Origin: an uncultured Oscillospiraceae bacterium
Lineage (GTDB): Bacteria; Bacillota; Clostridia; Oscillospirales; Oscillospiraceae
DNA: 6,532 nt
NCBI GenBank assembly: GCA_900762005.1
Contig: CAAFEV010000136.1
Location: 1 to 6,532 of the forward strand
Direction: 5' to 3'
Position numbers and translations under genes: made by a program
Notes under the pieces: generated by a model
Seen by the model: the letters and a program-made list of their open reading frames with translations, nothing else
Told to the model about the DNA's origin: nothing
Database searches by the model: none
Shown: piece after piece, positions 5,939 to 6,532 of the stretch
Layout of the letters: each line of letters starts with the position of its first letter
Position numbering within the stretch: the stretch's first letter is position 1

Positions 5939-6532
5939 ACCTGTCTCCCTCTTCTTTCATTGCGCCGGTCAGACTGATGCAGCAGTTGGAAATACAAAAC
6001 CAATAAAATTTGCAACACCGCGCAGATAATTAAGAGCAACCAGAGCTTTTGCAGACGCAGCGTCAGCACGATGCTCAGACCCACGCCCCAGATAATCAGA
6101 GAGCTTGAGAGCAGACAGGCAAGATGCCCGTACCAAAGCGAGCTGAACACGCAGCACAGAATGCCACAAATGGGCAGGGCGTAAATGAACAGCAGCCACG
6201 CATCGGACGGCAAAATATCAAAAATCTGTGCCACGCAGAAAACCACCGTCATGATGAACCATGCCAAGCCAAGGGAAAGCAGCAGAATCAGCAGATGACG
6301 GGTGCTCGCCTTCGCCACCTTTTTCTCGCGCAAAAAATCCTGCACGGAGATGTGATACAGGGTTGCAATCTTGTTTAGAATAAAAATATCGGGTGTTCCG
6401 TCTCCGCGCTCCCATTTGGAAATCGATTTATCGGAATAATTCAGTTTTTCGGCAAGCTCCGCTTGCGTGTCGCCGTTTTGCTTGCGGTAATAGGCAATGT
6501 TTTCGGCAATCAGTTCCCGCAGCCGCCGGTCG
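5935..6532 (-). CDS. XRE-family HTH regulator with four C-terminal TM helices (N-terminus outside window)
   Basis: The frame is open from the right edge (first full codon at 6531) to TGA 5937-5935, giving 198 visible residues with at most a few missing at the start, since the visible part begins DRRLRELIAENI, close to the usual start of such proteins. Residues about 5-62 form a Cro/C1-type HTH (TQAELAEKL and the recognition helix near DKSISKWERG). After a basic linker (REKKVAKAS) come four hydrophobic segments: about 79-104, 112-131, 136-158 and 163-184, ending in an Arg-rich tail. This is a DNA-binding domain tethered to the membrane; such proteins occur widely in clostridia with mostly unknown signals. 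Its stop overlaps the cyuA start, so it probably regulates cysteine catabolism, but this is inferred from position. An apparent GTG start at 6345 would remove the whole HTH and is not credible. Confidence 0.85.
   Translation of the reverse strand, partial: DRRLRELIAENIAYYRKQNGDTQAELAEKLNYSDKSISKWERGDGTPDIFILNKIATLYHISVQDFLREKKVAKASTRHLLILLLSLGLAWFIMTVVFCVAQIFDILPSDAWLLFIYALPICGILCCVFSSLWYGHLACLLSSSLIIWGVGLSIVLTLRLQKLWLLLIICAVLQILLVLYFQLLHQSDRRNERRGRQV

Noticed and set aside
5935..6345. A complete 136-residue membrane protein starting at GTG 6345
   Set aside because: The same frame continues without a stop to the window edge and encodes an HTH domain directly upstream; the GTG has no ribosome site and falls just after the HTH.

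Overview
The window looks like chromosome of a Gram-positive, probably obligately anaerobic clostridium. An Oscillospirales/Ruminococcaceae-type gut bacterium is my best guess. The reasons are moderately GC-rich coding DNA, strong AGGAGG-type ribosome binding sites, a CsoR-type (not CueR-type) copper regulator, a single-TM Firmicute-style HtrA, and an oxygen-sensitive-type Fe-S L-cysteine desulfidase. The genus cannot be fixed from the sequence alone.

Layout, left to right. Bases 1-146 (+) are the 3' end of a very cysteine-rich protein of unknown function. It is convergent with everything else; all remaining genes lie on the minus strand. Reading that strand from right to left: (i) an XRE-family HTH regulator with four C-terminal membrane segments (5935-6532, N-terminus cut by the window edge); (ii) cyuA-type L-cysteine desulfidase (4655-5938), whose ATG overlaps the regulator's stop in an ATGA; (iii) a membrane-anchored HtrA/DegP-like serine protease (3076-4533) behind its own likely promoter and followed by a clear hairpin terminator (3010-3047); (iv) a copper-efflux operon, csoR (2624-2923) then copA (161-2614).

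The copper operon is the best-understood part. Its promoter is near consensus (TTGACA, 17 bp, TACAAT), and the spacer is almost entirely a CsoR-type operator palindrome (ATACCCC-N3-GGGGTAT, 2981-2997). Apo-CsoR would block RNA polymerase, and Cu(I) binding to its C-H-C site would release it. CsoR and the Cu+-ATPase CopA are then made from one transcript with essentially no gap between genes.

The most interesting observation is at the 3' end of copA. The ATPase carries a C-terminal heavy-metal-associated domain that reads as an intact CopZ chaperone. The linker joining it to the pump is encoded by a perfect AGGAGG eight bases before an in-frame ATG. The gene may therefore yield both a CopA-CopZ fusion and a free 69-residue CopZ-like chaperone by internal initiation. 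Second in interest is the translationally coupled pair of membrane-bound XRE regulator and cysteine desulfidase. The rest of the window is ordinary, and I see no mobile element, CRISPR array, tRNA or rRNA.
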